Shown here piece after piece: positions 22,669 through 32,911 of a stretch of 64,000 nucleotides of DNA. Positions within the stretch are counted from its first letter, which is position 1; each line of letters begins with the position of its first letter. The stretch is from Lineus longissimus. Its lineage: Eukaryota; Nemertea; Pilidiophora; Heteronemertea; Lineidae. The stretch spans positions 5,947,431 to 6,011,430 of the forward strand of contig NC_088322.1 of NCBI RefSeq assembly GCF_910592395.1, written 5' to 3'. Under the pieces are notes generated by a model, which saw only the letters and a program-made list of their open reading frames with translations, made no database searches and had not been told where the DNA came from. Position numbers and translations under genes: made by a program.

Positions 22669-23090
22669 TATTTATATAATGGGCCAAATTCATAAAGGGC
22701 GTTTAAGGGTTAGACGTGTGTAACTTCTCCCTGATCAGTTTCAGGGCCTATTCATATTCTGTGACGATTTACATGAAGGACCTGAATATGTCTATTCAGT
22801 AGTTAAACGCTGTTTTAAGCTAAACGCCCTTTATGAATTTGGCCCAATATGTTTAGACTCTGGCCAATCCAGAGTATTTCTGTATAGGCCTATGTAGGGA
22901 ATCTTGAATGTTACGACCTGGTGTTATGTAACTCTTTGTATCTCTTTGTATATAATGAGGCTGACGCCCAGTGTTCGGCAGTGCCATATAGACCGGTCAA
23001 GGAATAACAACACCTTCATATATTATATCGTCTCTATTTCGTTCACCACCGTATTGAAGAACTCGGAGTTACTGTTAGCTAGGGGTAACA
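22669..23090 (+). repeat. Gypsy-A 3' LTR, right part
   Basis: Continues after the TA of pogo-like element 2. It contains a TATA-like TATATAATGAGG near 22950 and ends GGGGTAACA at 23090. Without the MITE and the transposon the LTR would be about 295 bp. The 5' LTR is missing, so the borders are inferred. Confidence 0.5.
22681..22845. mobile_element. Harbinger-type MITE
   Basis: It is 165 bp with perfect 25-bp inverted ends starting GGGCCAAATTCATAAAGGGC. It is flanked by AAT at 22678-22680 and 22846-22848. GGGCC ends and a 3-bp A/T target match the PIF/Harbinger pattern seen at 2044. Confidence 0.88.
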
Positions 23091-23284
23091 CCAAGAAACC
23101 ATGGATCCAAAAGATAAATTGCTTGTAGACTGTGAATCGGTAGCATCTGAAAGATACAATTGACTATAAATCAGTTCAGTTATAAAAACTGATGTGCAGC
23201 AAGCAAATTAGCAGATTTAGGCCCTGTATATTTACTACTAGTTATCAATTTTTTCAACAACTGTAGTGTTCGTAATAGTGACAC
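23091..23284 (+). other. Unassigned stretch after the gypsy-A LTR
   Basis: An ATG at about 23101 opens a 20-codon frame (MDPKDKLLVDCESVASE) that soon stops. It could be the start of a gag from another LTR copy, but the evidence is too thin. Nothing else is visible. Confidence 0.3.
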
Positions 23285-23360
23285 ACTTCAGCTCGATCAG
23301 TTGTCAGAGTGTTTTGTCTGTCAAGGGTTCTGGGTTCGAACCCCTGGCCCCTCCGGCCAA
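23285..23360 (+). repeat. tRNA-like SINE head (pol III A and B boxes)
   Basis: A B-box-like GGGTTCGAACCCC at 23332-23344 follows an A-box-like TCAGCTCGATCAGTTG at about 23289-23304. The spacing fits a tRNA-derived internal promoter. The acceptor stem does not pair, so this is more likely the head of a SINE than a tRNA gene. Confidence 0.5.
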
Positions 23361-23484
23361 ACAAGGTGTCTATATTCTCCGACTCTGTTACACTCTCGGC
23401 CCCATGCATTTATAGCATCACATCATGACATGCGTTGTCTTGGCATTTGATATAACATATGGGCATGGAATAATGCATTATAGC

Positions 23485-24034
23485 CTACTTGTTTGTTGGG
23501 TTATTATCCTCCAGTCTTTCTATGAAGGCATAATGGAGCCGGGCCACAATGGTGTCCAGGACGGCCCTGTTCAAGCAGACTGCCTGAAAATCTGGGTGCT
23601 GAGTGATGCACTCCAGATCAACATGATCAATGTCACCACCAGTAGCCTCTTCCAATTTTGTGGTGATGGCGTTGATATCCTGGCAACAGTCGCATTCAAA
23701 GTTGGTGGGCATCACCATGCAGCCACGGCACATGCACCATTCCTCCAAAGGCATCTGGGTGCCATCCTCGTGGCCTTCATCATCAAGTGGCACGTCATCT
23801 TCAACTTCAAGCTCAACGGCAACCACATTACCACCATGACCATCATCAAGTTCACGTTCAGCCAGCTCTTCAGGTGTGTACTCTGGCTCAAACGCATAGG
23901 GACTGACCTGCTCGTTCTTCTGCTGATGCACGGTTGTAATCGAAGGATTCATCGCCGGACGTCGACGAAGAACCCGAAGAAATCGAAGAATTACTGTCAT
24001 CTGTCATTTCGCTGTCATTCCAAGCCTTTGCCAT
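23485..24034 (-). CDS. P2X7 intracellular-tail-like zinc domain protein (stand-alone)
   Basis: The C-terminal 100 residues match the cysteine-rich cytoplasmic 'ballast' domain of P2X7 receptors: EEWCMCRGCMVMPTN, then ECDCCQDI, then ITQHPDFQAVCLNRAVLDT. No ion-channel or membrane part is present. Stand-alone versions of this domain are known in many invertebrate genomes, where they are often multicopy. A start at 24034 gives a Ser/Asp-rich leader (MAKAWNDSEMTDDSNSS) in a different frame from the domain; a shift or intron is needed near 23940. The other start, at 24000, is in frame with the domain but gives a basic leader. PYAFEPEYTPEELAERE is a typical entry into the domain. A gene fragment is possible. 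Confidence 0.7.
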
Positions 24035-24345
24035 TGTTCGAACAGCTGATTGTCACAATGGCTGCATCCATGACGTCATTAGCTCTCCGTTTGGAGGAGA
24101 GACCAGATTAAAATCCACCAAGATGGCGGCATACTTGATTATAAAATAAGCAATTAAAATCATCCATTTCACTCATTAATGTTTATTTATTTATAAAACC
24201 AAGAGCCACAGTTGTTTTTAAGAATACGCAGTTGACGTAGATGTTAAGGTTGTAACTGTTGGTCGAATGGGGAATAATATCCAATAGCCTCATTTTAAGA
24301 AATGACCGGGTAATGCTAACCTTAATGCATTTTTTCAACGTGGTA
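24035..24345. other. No recognisable feature
   Basis: AT-rich. I see no gene, repeat or element end here. Confidence 0.4.
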
Positions 24346-24600
24346 TTGGATATAGGCTGTTTCCCAACGTCTTGGCGGTTATCATTCCAATTCCAAAAAG
24401 TGCATCATTGGACCCGTGCGTTCCTCTGAACTACAGGGGGATAAGCTTGTTATCTTCGGTCTATTAAGTGTTCACATCCATTCTAAATCAACGCATCGTG
24501 TACAGTGTTCAAAACCGCGCAATTAGATACTTCTTAGGCCTCCGAACCGAGCCACCATAGCATGATATCAAGGGGACTTTGGCTGGCAATGTGCGCCTTA

Positions 24601-25114
24601 AGCTTAGATTTACATTTATACGTTTTATAGTCCGTATATCGTATGCGTTTAACGCATCCGTCCAACGAAAATTTTTCAACACATGCTTAACCATTTGCGC
24701 ATTCACATATCTCCGACAACTGCATAAAACGGGTGCGTTTAAGCGCATACGTTGGTCGAATCCAACGCATCCGTGCTATCAGGTACGTGAACGGATAGAA
24801 ATTCCTTTGAAATGACGTCATTTTGGGATATACTTCCCTTGAAGTCGACTCTTGTCTACGAAACCATGCCGAGGAAGACAGGGTTGAAGAAAAATTTCGT
24901 GGAGGACTTGGTGAACGCTGTCCGAGATCGTCCATTCCTGTACAATCCGAAGCATGCTGATTACCACGATTCAAAAAAATGCTTTAATGCATGGGAATCT
25001 ATAGAAAAGTTTTGCCCTTAATAAAGCGCTCGATATTACGTATAAATGTGTATCGGAAACTCGGATGCTGGAAATGGAAACGTATCACGCATCCGTTTCA
25101 ACGTAAATCTAGCT
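24601..25114 (+). mobile_element. 514-bp Harbinger derivative carrying a MADF fragment
   Basis: Flanked by TTA at 24598-24600 and 25115-25117, with imperfect inverted ends (AGCTTAGATTTAC / AGCTAGATTTAC). Excision on paper, with one TTA, rejoins the LINE codons. Subterminal copies of a CGTATGCGTTTAACGCAT-like word occur in both orientations, as transposase-binding repeats often do. No transposase gene is present. Confidence 0.75.
24866..25021 (+). pseudogene. MADF-domain fragment of a Harbinger accessory protein
   Basis: The 51-codon ORF has the first half of a MADF domain (FVEDLVNAVRDRPFLYN, then NAWESI). MADF domains bind DNA and appear in Harbinger accessory genes. A stop at 25019-25021 ends it before the third helix. 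A spliced second exon inside the element is not visible. Confidence 0.7.
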
Positions 25115-25568
25115 TTACAGGAGGTGGTGAAGAATGATAAACTTTTGGAATCGCTTATGCAAGCTAGGCAGGGACGGGATTCTAAAACATGTATTTAGGA
25201 CTGACGTTCTAATGAGCCGCCAGAATAGAAATTGGTCCGCCGAAATCAGAGATATCCTCACCAAATTGGACATGAATGAGCTTGTTGACAATTGCACTCC
25301 GTGCGACGTGGCCGTTTTCAAGAGAAACTTAAAGAGTCTCCAGCAAACAGAATGGCGGGCACTGGTGGCTAGCAAACCCAAACTGAGGACCTATATTAGA
25401 CTTATAAGTTCTTTCAGTATGGAACCGTACGTTTCGTCCGCTATCGACAAAGCCCAGCGCGCCGTATTTGCGCAAATGAGATGCGGGGTTTTGCCCGCAC
25501 AGATTGAGATAGGAAGATTTACTGGATTATATTATGGGGGAAAACTAGCTTCTGACAAAACAATTTGA

Positions 25569-26435
25569 AGATGGAGATCCTTTCTTCTTGTATATTCCAA
25601 ATTCTTAAAAATACAGCATTTATATAATGGATAGTTACATTCACAGATTGGCGAGTCCAAATCTGGTGTTCACAGGCTGGAGTCCAAGACCTGAATGACC
25701 ATATACAATCTTTGATTTACCATGAAAACTATAACAACACAAAATCACCGAGGAGACATAATACAAACTTTGACAAATCAAACATGTTTCTGATTGAAAG
25801 ACTTGTATGTACTAATTACACTTGCCAATCAAGCGTCTCCAACTTGTCTGAACATACTTGATTAATAAAGCAATGACCTTAGAGTGAAAGAGTTAAACCC
25901 TCAGTAACCATTGTTTTCAGAATTAGCTAAGTAGTTTTGTGTTTTGACATGTTCGATATGTCAAATATTCACCTTAAACATTATGAGAAATGATAACTTG
26001 TAAATTGTACTTTTTGTAACACTGTATGTGAAGATTGTGCGCGCTACACCCGATTTATATGTTTGTGACGGTTGTGTCTTCGGCGGGTATCCACGGTATG
26101 AACCGTCGACGACAACAAGCGTCTACACGTTTTGATCCGAATTGTATTCAAGCACAGCGTATAACGGGCCAACAAATCAACAAGTATCATTAATCATCAT
26201 TTAAGTATACAAGGAGTCATCTGAAGTCCTTCAGTCACATTAGTAACACACTACATGAGTAAAATCGTCGATTCAAAAGTAGCTACCTTCACGGTCGCCA
26301 GCCGCTCGAAATCCACTGAGAAGCACTGTGCATTGAGTACGTAACGTATGTACATGAACGATCACGTGTATGACCAGGTCCACCCCTCTCCATCCAGTTT
26401 CCTGCCTTCCTGAAGAAGAATTTGACTAGGAATCA
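25569..26435. other. Intergenic, no recognisable feature
   Basis: AT-rich, with no ORF of note. It may hold the promoter of the tandem-repeat gene that follows, but no element could be identified. Confidence 0.4.
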
Positions 26436-28507
26436 GTGCTCAACCCGTTTACCAAAATGGAAGACGAGTCTGTATGTAAGCCCAATGCTCAAGCCAGCAG
26501 CAATACCAACAATATCACGATGATGAATAGTCAGCATGTCTGGGTTGAGATGCAACATTTGAAGATTCCTGAAGAGCAGACAGGGAGAAAAGATGAAATT
26601 GAAGAAGCCCCTCGGCCTCAGGGTCCAAGCAGCACGGTCATGGAGAGATCTGGATCAAGCTCGGTTGACTGCTTGTGGGGGCACAGGGGACAGAGCAGCA
26701 CTTCGGACAACTTGTCGTAAACCCTAGAAGACGGTGACGGTGTTATAAACAGTGTGAAAATTGACAATCTGAGTGGGGGTCGAGAAGAGTGGATCCAACA
26801 CTGCAGAGACATGGAGACATCGGAGACTGCAAGGGTATCTGGAGGTGATAGGTCGGACCAAATGACTCAAGAAAGAGTTATCCCCGGTATCATGATCAAG
26901 GTGATGTTGCTAGACACTATGAACTTGATGAGCATAGGGACACTCAAGCGGAGACCGTAAGGGTATCTGGAGATGACAGGTCGGGCCAAATGACATTGTC
27001 TCAGGAGAGGCAGAGTTTCTCCAATCAACATGATCAACGTGATGTTATGGCGGCTAGAAACTACCAACAAAATGTTGCGGATGAGCGCAGCTACACTCAA
27101 GCGGGGACCGTAAGGGTCACTGGGGCTGATATTAGGTCGGGCCAAATGACGTTGCCTCAAGAGAGGCAGAGTTTCTCCAATCAACATGATCAACGTGATG
27201 TTATGGCAGCTAGAAACTACAAACATGATGCTGTGGATGAGCAGAGTTACACTCAAGCGGGGACCGTGAGGGTCACCGGAGCTGATTATAGGTCGGGCCA
27301 AATGACGTTGCCTCAAGAGAGGCAGAGTTTCTCCGATCAACATGATCAACGTGATGTTATGGCGGCTAGAAACTACAAACATGATGCTGTGGATCAGCGC
27401 AGTTACACTCAAGCGGGGACCATGAGGGTCACCGGAGCTGATTATAGGTCGGGCCAAATGACGTTGCCTCAAGAGAGGCAGAGTTTCTCCAATCAACATG
27501 ATCAACGTAATGTTATGGCGGCTAGAAACTACAAACATGATGCTGTGGATCAGCGCAGTTACACTCAAGCGGGGACCGTAAGGGTCACCGGGGCTGATTA
27601 TAGGTCGGGCCAGATGACGTTGCCTCAAGAGAGGCAGAGTTTCTCCAATCAACATGATCAACGTGATGTTATGGCAGCTAGAAACTACAAACATGATGCT
27701 GTGGATGAGCGCAGTTACACTCAAGCGGGGACCGTGAGGGTCACCGGAGCTGATTATAGGTCGGGCCAAATGACGTTGCCACAAGAGAGGCAGAGTTTCT
27801 CCAATCAACATGATCAACGTAATGTTATGGCGGCTAGAAACTACAAACATGATGCTGTGGATCAGCGCAGTTACACTCAAGCGGGGACCGTAAGGGTCAC
27901 CGGGGCTGATTATAGGTCGGGCCAAATGACGTTGCCACAAGAGAGGCAGAGTTTCTCCAATCAGCATGATCAACGTGATGTTATGGCGGCTGGAACTACA
28001 AACATGATGATGTGGATCAGTGCAGTTACACTGAAGCAGGGACCGTAAGGGTCACCGGGGCTGATTATAGGTCGGGCCAGATGACGTCGCCTCAAGAGAG
28101 GCAGAGTTTCTCCAATCAACATGATCGTTATGGTGGCTAGAAACTACAAACATGATGCTGTGCCTGTGGGCGAGCGCAGTTACACTCGAGCAGGGACCGT
28201 AAGAGTCACCGGAGCTGATTATAGGTCGGGCCAAATGACGTTGGCTCAAGAGAGGCAGAGTTTCTCCAATCAACATGATCAACGTGATGTTAGGGCGGCT
28301 AGAAACTACAATCATGACGCTGTGGTTGAGCCCAGCTACACTCAAGTGGGGACTGTGAGGGTTTCCGGAGCCGACAGGTCGGGCCAAATGACAATACCCC
28401 TAGAGAGGCAGCGTTTCCCTTATCAGAGTGAGGTTGTATATGGTGGTGGGTGCGATGTTTATTCACCACCTGATGAAAGAAGTGCGAAGAATGGCAGGAA
28501 TATGTGA
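26436..28507 (+). CDS. Tandem-repeat protein of unknown function, frame disturbed
   Basis: I do not recognise this gene. The leader (26436-26720) is hydrophilic (MLNPFTKMEDESVCKPNA) and ends at TAA. A degenerate first unit lies at about 26846-26978 in another frame. From 26990 comes a 52-residue unit repeated about nine more times, with core RSGQMTLPQERQSFSNQHDQ and a second half RSYTQAGTVRVTGADY. It is rich in Gln, Arg, Ser and Asp and has no membrane segment or signal peptide. A one-base loss near 27992 and an eight-base loss near 28110 together cost nine bases, so the frame is lost for about 125 bases (stop at 28046-28048) and then regained to 28507. The final stop TGA is inside a MITE. 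It may be a decaying host gene or part of an unknown element. Confidence 0.5.
26846..28400 (+). repeat. 156-bp coding minisatellite, about 10 units
   Basis: The unit starts AGGTCGGGCCAAATGACGTT at about 26979, 27135, 27291 and then every 156 bp. Outer units are diverged and inner units nearly identical, as expected from unequal exchange. As 156 is divisible by three, long frames stay open on both strands. Confidence 0.92.
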
Positions 28508-28691
28508 CCCGTCACAGCAAAACCAGGCGCATGTCGCTCTGAGCTTGACAGGTTGAGACGGACTGTTTGTTCAATTCTCTATTGTCTGCCTTTTGTGAAA
28601 TATGAGCTGACCAATTTCTTCCATTATCTCCTGGTGTCATTTAGGCTCATCTCCTGTGCGACATGAGCCTGGTTTGCTGTGACGGGTCACA
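28503..28691. mobile_element. 189-bp MITE with TA duplication
   Basis: Inverted ends start TGTGACCCGTCACAGCAAA, with TA at 28501-28502 and 28692-28693. It overlaps the end of the tandem-repeat ORF and provides its TGA. Ends and target fit Tc1/mariner-type MITEs. Confidence 0.85.
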
Positions 28692-28716
28692 TATTGGAAC
28701 TGAACAGATAGGTGAT

Positions 28717-28933
28717 TGTGACATCCTTCGCCATCTTATCCCGTACCCACGTGCTTTTTTCATGTACATTTCCTGTACATTTTTGTAATGTTATAAACGG
28801 CACGTGTTCATGCATGCACTACACTGCACTGCAATTTCGGGCGAAAGTTTGTCGCCCTAGTTCAAGAGTGTGTGGAACTTTGTGATGTCCATTCGTGACT
28901 TATCTGTGTACCGCACCAGTACTAACCGTAACA
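28717..28933 (+). repeat. Candidate 5' LTR of the Gmr1-like element
   Basis: TGTGACATCC to CCGTAACA, with TATAAA at about 28792 for transcription start. No second copy remains in the window, so the borders are a guess. The 450 bp from here to the gag ATG are non-coding. Confidence 0.4.
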
Positions 28934-29389
28934 TAAGTTTGATGTGGCAAATTACTGGCCACGCAAGTGTCAAGTGTTACTTTTGTGAGATTTTTCTTCT
29001 GATCGCCACTTTTTGCGAATGTGTGTCAAGTTTTGAACTTCTTCAATAGCAAACGCTAAGATTTGTTGTAGGCCCTACACAGGATTTGTGTATTTTTGTG
29101 TCTTGTCATGCAGTTCCATATTTTGGGTGATATATGTAAAATATGTTGAGTAGGCTAAGCTTGTCTTTTATGTGAGTTGCAGACGCACCAACTGTCTGTG
29201 TTATAAATCTGTTATATTCTGGATTTATTATTTTTAGTGAGAACCTGACTGTGCTGGTTCTTTTGGTGATGGTTCTGTAGCTGTGTACAGTATTTCTTAC
29301 ACTTTTTACCTGGCAGTGTATGTAGTACATGTATCATACTTTTGACTCAGCCTGAGTATTTACTCTGAACACAGTGTACATATGTAACC

Positions 29390-31243
29390 ATGCCTTTTGA
29401 TGTGAAAGAGTTTGTAGCGGATCCACCGTGGGATCTTTTAGAAACCTATAAGAAAGCTGATTTGGTGGCTTTGGCTACTCATTATAAGGTGGTCATTGAT
29501 CCAAAGTTGAAGAGGACTCAATTTTTGAGTCGGTTGGTGGACGAGCTTGTGAAAGCAGGTGTTGTGAATGAGATTGAGTTTGAGGTGGTGGATGAGAATG
29601 AGGAGGATGAAAGTGAGGCTGTCACTCTCTCACGCCTCAAATTGGCCGAAATGAAACAAAACTTCCTAATGCGTGAGAAGGAGTTAGACTTTCAAATCAA
29701 AATGAAATGTGTAGAGGCTAAGCAGATGCTTGCTCTGAAAGGGAAGGAAGTAGAACAAGCGGTTAGATTACGTGAGGCAGAGTTAGCTGAGGAGGAAAGG
29801 CACCGAGCTACTGCTCGTGTTGTTGGTTATGGGCCGCACTTTTGATGCTAGTAGAAATGTACGGTTGGTCCCGCCATTTGATGACAAAAATGTTGACAAA
29901 TTTTTGGCACATTTTGAGAAGGTAGCCGCAAATTTGGCATGGCCGAGGGATCATTGGGCAATGTTGGTCCAGAGTGTTTTGAAAGGGAAGGCTATAGAGG
30001 CCTATTCTAGTCTGTCGTTAGACCATTCATCTGACTATCCAGCGGTAAAAGCGGCTATTTTGAAAGCGTACGAGGTGGTGCCTGAAGCATACAGGCAAAA
30101 GTTTAGGTCACAAAAGAAGGGCGACAGTCAGACCTACGTTGAGTTTGCCAGGGAAAAGAAGTGTCTTTTGAGAAGTGGTGTTCTTCTGTTGAGGTTGAGG
30201 AAAGTTTTCAAGACCTAAAGCAACTGGTCCTCATTGAGGAATTCAAAATACAGCTGCCTTCTGAGGTTCGGACGTACTTAGATGAACGAAGCGTTACCAA
30301 ACTACACGAAGCGGCCGTGTTGACTGATGATTATGTGCTCGCTCACAAAAAGAGTTTTTTTGGTAAACAAGCATCTCAGGGGCAAAATCACCATCAAAAT
30401 AAATGGAAAAGTGAGTCTAAATCTCTGGCAACTAGTGCTGGTGGGGTTTCTGCCAGTGGAGCACAGGGGAGCCACAGTTACTCAAATAGTTCTGGTAATT
30501 CTGATTCGAGTGTGTCCAAACCAAAGGTCAAAATGTCGTGTTTCTATTGTAAAAAGGAAGGGCACAGAATGGCAGACTGCACAATCCTTGCAAGGAAAAA
30601 TTCAGGGAACAATAAGAAGTCGCCAAACGCTTTGGTTAGTACTAATTGGCAAAGAGTGTCTGATGAGATCAATGAGCAGTACAGACCATTTGTGTCTGAG
30701 GGTTATGTGTCTGTGGGAGACAAAAAGCTACCACTGAAAGTTTTACGAGACACTGGGGCTTCTCAGAGCCTCATTTTAGAGAATGTTGTTGGGTTAGGCC
30801 CATGGTCCGACACTGACCAAACTATGTTGATTGAAGGGGTTGGGCTCAACCCTATTGCTGTACCGTTACATAAGATTGTTCTCAATTGTAATGTTTTTAA
30901 CGGTGATGCTGTAGTAGTTGTTCGACAGTCGTTGCCTGTTCCAGGTGTTGATTTTATACTTGGTAACGATTTGGCTGGTGGTTTGGTTAAGGTTCAACCA
31001 ATTTTGACTGTAAAGCCTGTATCTGAGAACAACACTAGTCAGTTGGAGGAAGAATTTCCTGGTATTTTCCCCTCATGTGTTATGACTAGAGCAAAGTCGT
31101 TGGCTGCTCAAAATACACCAAGTGATCCAGAAAATTATCTTGGCATGCTTGAGGATTGTAACAGTTTTGATCAGAATGTTGATCATGATTATGTAGATGT
31201 GAAACTCAAAGCGAGTTGGGTAAGGCGAAAGAGCCTATTGTGA
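29390..31243 (+). pseudogene. Gmr1-like gag and protease, two frameshifts
   Basis: ATG 29390 opens a SAP-like N-terminal region (DLLETYKKADLVALATHYKV), followed by an acidic and coiled-coil stretch to 29845. A shift leads to the capsid (29817-30218: VPPFDDKNVDKFLAHFEKVA, LKAYEVVPEAYRQKFR). This capsid is the family from which vertebrate SCAN domains are thought to descend. A second shift near 30165 leads to FEKWCSSVEVEESFQDLKQL, a zinc knuckle (CFYCKKEGHRMADC, about 30538) and the protease motif VLRDTGASQSLIL (about 30740). The region ends in linker sequence at 31243. Capsid and protease together would build the particle and process it; the shifts rule out function. Confidence 0.85.
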
Positions 31244-32187
31244 TAGATGATAGTGATGATGACTGTGTAATCATAGAAGATGCTGGTACTGTCGGAAAAG
31301 ATTGTTCCGGTAACCAGTCAACTGACGTTGAGGGCGATTGTAACAACGTCAGTGTTTTGCCTACTAGTATAGATCTCCTGATCTAAGAGCAGGACAGTGA
31401 TCCAGAGATCAGGGAGTTGTGTAAGACTGCTGTGAAGGATGGTGAAGCGGGGAAGGAACCAGTGTTTTTCTATAAAAAATCTGGCGTCCTTATGAGGAGT
31501 TGGCGACCTCCTGATGCAGCTTGTGATGAAAGCTGGCGCTATAGACACCAGATTGTGATTCCAAAATCACGCAGATCAGAAGTCCTGAAAATGGCCCACG
31601 GTTTGTATTGCCAATGGGTGCACACTTAGGCATCACAAAAACTTACCATCGCATATTAATGCATTTTTTGGCCAGGTCTTCAATCTGACGTTGTACGGTA
31701 TTGTAGACAATGCCACACCTGCCAAATGGTTGGCAAACCTAACCAGGTAATCCCTCCCGCTCCACTCCATCCTATATCTTCTGTAGGGGAAGCTTTTGCA
31801 AAGATTTTGATAGACTGTGTAGGTCCGCTTCCTAGGACTTCTAGTGGAAACCAGTACCTGTTGACAATCATGTGTACCTCAACCAGGTTCCCAGAGGCAT
31901 TCCCTCTGAGGAATTTAACAGCCAAGTCTGTTATAAAAAGTTTGATAAAATTTTTCAGCTGGGTAGGGTTACCCAAGCACGCGTTACAGTCGGACCAAGG
32001 GTCCAATTTCATGTCCAAGGTTTTTGCCCAAATCATGGATCAGTTGGGGATTAACCACCTTACTTCCAGTGCTTACCACCCAGAATCCCAAGGTGCATTG
32101 GAACGGTTCCATGTCACATTAAAAAACAGGTTAACAGCATACTGTTTTGACCATAAGAAGTCGTGGGATGAAGGTGTACCTTTAGTA
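31244..32187 (+). pseudogene. Gmr1-like integrase, N-terminal part
   Basis: After an acidic linker (IDDSDDDCVIIED) and a TAA at about 31384, the N-terminal integrase domain is recognisable with shifts: RRSEVLKMAH at 31570, a WPG-like FWPGLQ near 31670 and CRQCHTCQMVGKPNQV. The core is open from 31726: LIDCVGPLP (first D), LQSDQGSNFMS (second D), YHPESQGALERFHV (Glu). It is cut at VPL by the insertion that starts at 32188 and resumes at 57176 with LFAARECVQESLGFSPFEL. No RT lies before it: the protease-to-integrase distance is only about 400 bp. Confidence 0.85.
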
Positions 32188-32515
32188 GACAGATTCTGCT
32201 AATCCGTTTCCGAGATCAGCTCCGGGATAGCGCAGCGCCGCGTCATCATAAAATGTCGTGACGTCATCGATCCGCGCGCACTTTGTATCTATCGCGTTGC
32301 CGTGACCCGAGAAAAATCAGCTGTATCCCGTAAAGCCTGCACCACACGGTGAAAATTTGCGTGATGCAAGTGACACGCGTGCATGTTGCGACAGGCAAAT
32401 TCTCACTGTGTGGGGTCGTTTTTTGCTGCGTATCTTCCCTCGCGAGTCGAGACGCAGCCGATCTAGCATGTTTGATATTTTCTCGACACGCGAGGAAGTT
32501 AATCACCGTGTGGGG

Positions 32516-32911
32516 GCTACCTGCAGCAATGTTGCGCGAGTTCGACGAATCACAACAAGCAGATCGGTCACATGATTTATAGGTCAGTCACATGATACCA
32601 AAATGGCAGCTCCCATTGAGTCGACAGCAATTCAGCAATTAGATTTGCATAGGCCCCCTTATCCTCTCTTCTCTGAATCCATGGCCTTGTCCAAAGACTA
32701 CGGTCCACGCGGCGCCGCCTCCGCCGCCGCCTCCGACGGAGTAACAGCAGGAGAATAAGGGCAATTTGGTCTTCTTGGTCCATAATACTTCTCATAGGAT
32801 TTGACAGTTCCCGGGCGCTGCCATTTTGGTATCATGTGACTGACCTATAAATCATGTGACCGATCTGCTTGTTGTGATTCGTCGAACTCGCGCAACATTG
32901 CTGCAGGTAGC
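32516..32911. repeat. Inverted duplication with identical 95-bp arms
   Basis: Bases 32516-32610 and the reverse complement of 32817-32911 are identical over 95 bp (start GCTACCTGCAGCAATGTTGC). The 206-bp centre holds a short plus-strand frame from the ATG at 32603 (MAAPIESTAIQQLDLHRPPY) of about 52 codons ending in an Ala-rich run. No target duplication is obvious. It lies in the subterminal part of Harbinger element 2. Confidence 0.85.

Larger units (their letters stand above)
8818..23090 (+). mobile_element. Ty3/gypsy element A, 5' truncated, with nested insertions
   Basis: The element lacks its 5' LTR, gag and most of the protease. It holds RT-RNase H (8818-11077), integrase and C-terminal tail (13173-14650), a long 3' untranslated region, a polypurine tract near 15604-15613 and a 3' LTR. 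Insertions are a pogo-like transposon in the H2C2 region (11078-13170), a second one in the LTR (15659-22668) and a MITE (22681-22845). Several in-frame stops show it is inactive. Confidence 0.85.
24346..25568 (+). pseudogene. LINE ORF2 fragment, internally deleted and split by a Harbinger derivative
   Basis: An RT piece (IPIPKSASLDPC ... LNYRGISLLSSVY) at 24380-24465 is joined by a large internal deletion to the C-terminal region (YSVQNRAIRYFLGLRT). After a stop comes QGDFGWQCA, where a 514-bp element is inserted; RRW and MINFWNRLCKLGRDGILK follow on its other side. The rest (25134-25568) is an open C-terminal tail with KAQRAVFAQMRCGVLP. The tail pattern is that of APE-type LINEs. It is not the same family as the LINE at 15686-20655. 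Confidence 0.75.

Noticed and set aside
23285-23360. Functional tRNA gene
   Set aside because: B and A boxes are visible but the acceptor and anticodon stems do not pair. A SINE head is more likely.
26867-27973. Long antisense frame (368 codons) across the 156-bp array
   Set aside because: The unit length is a multiple of three and one frame on minus happens to lack stops. It has no leader or domain and is a by-product of the repeat.
26846-28400. CRISPR array
   Set aside because: Regular repeats are present, but they are 156-bp coding units without unique spacers, in a eukaryotic setting.
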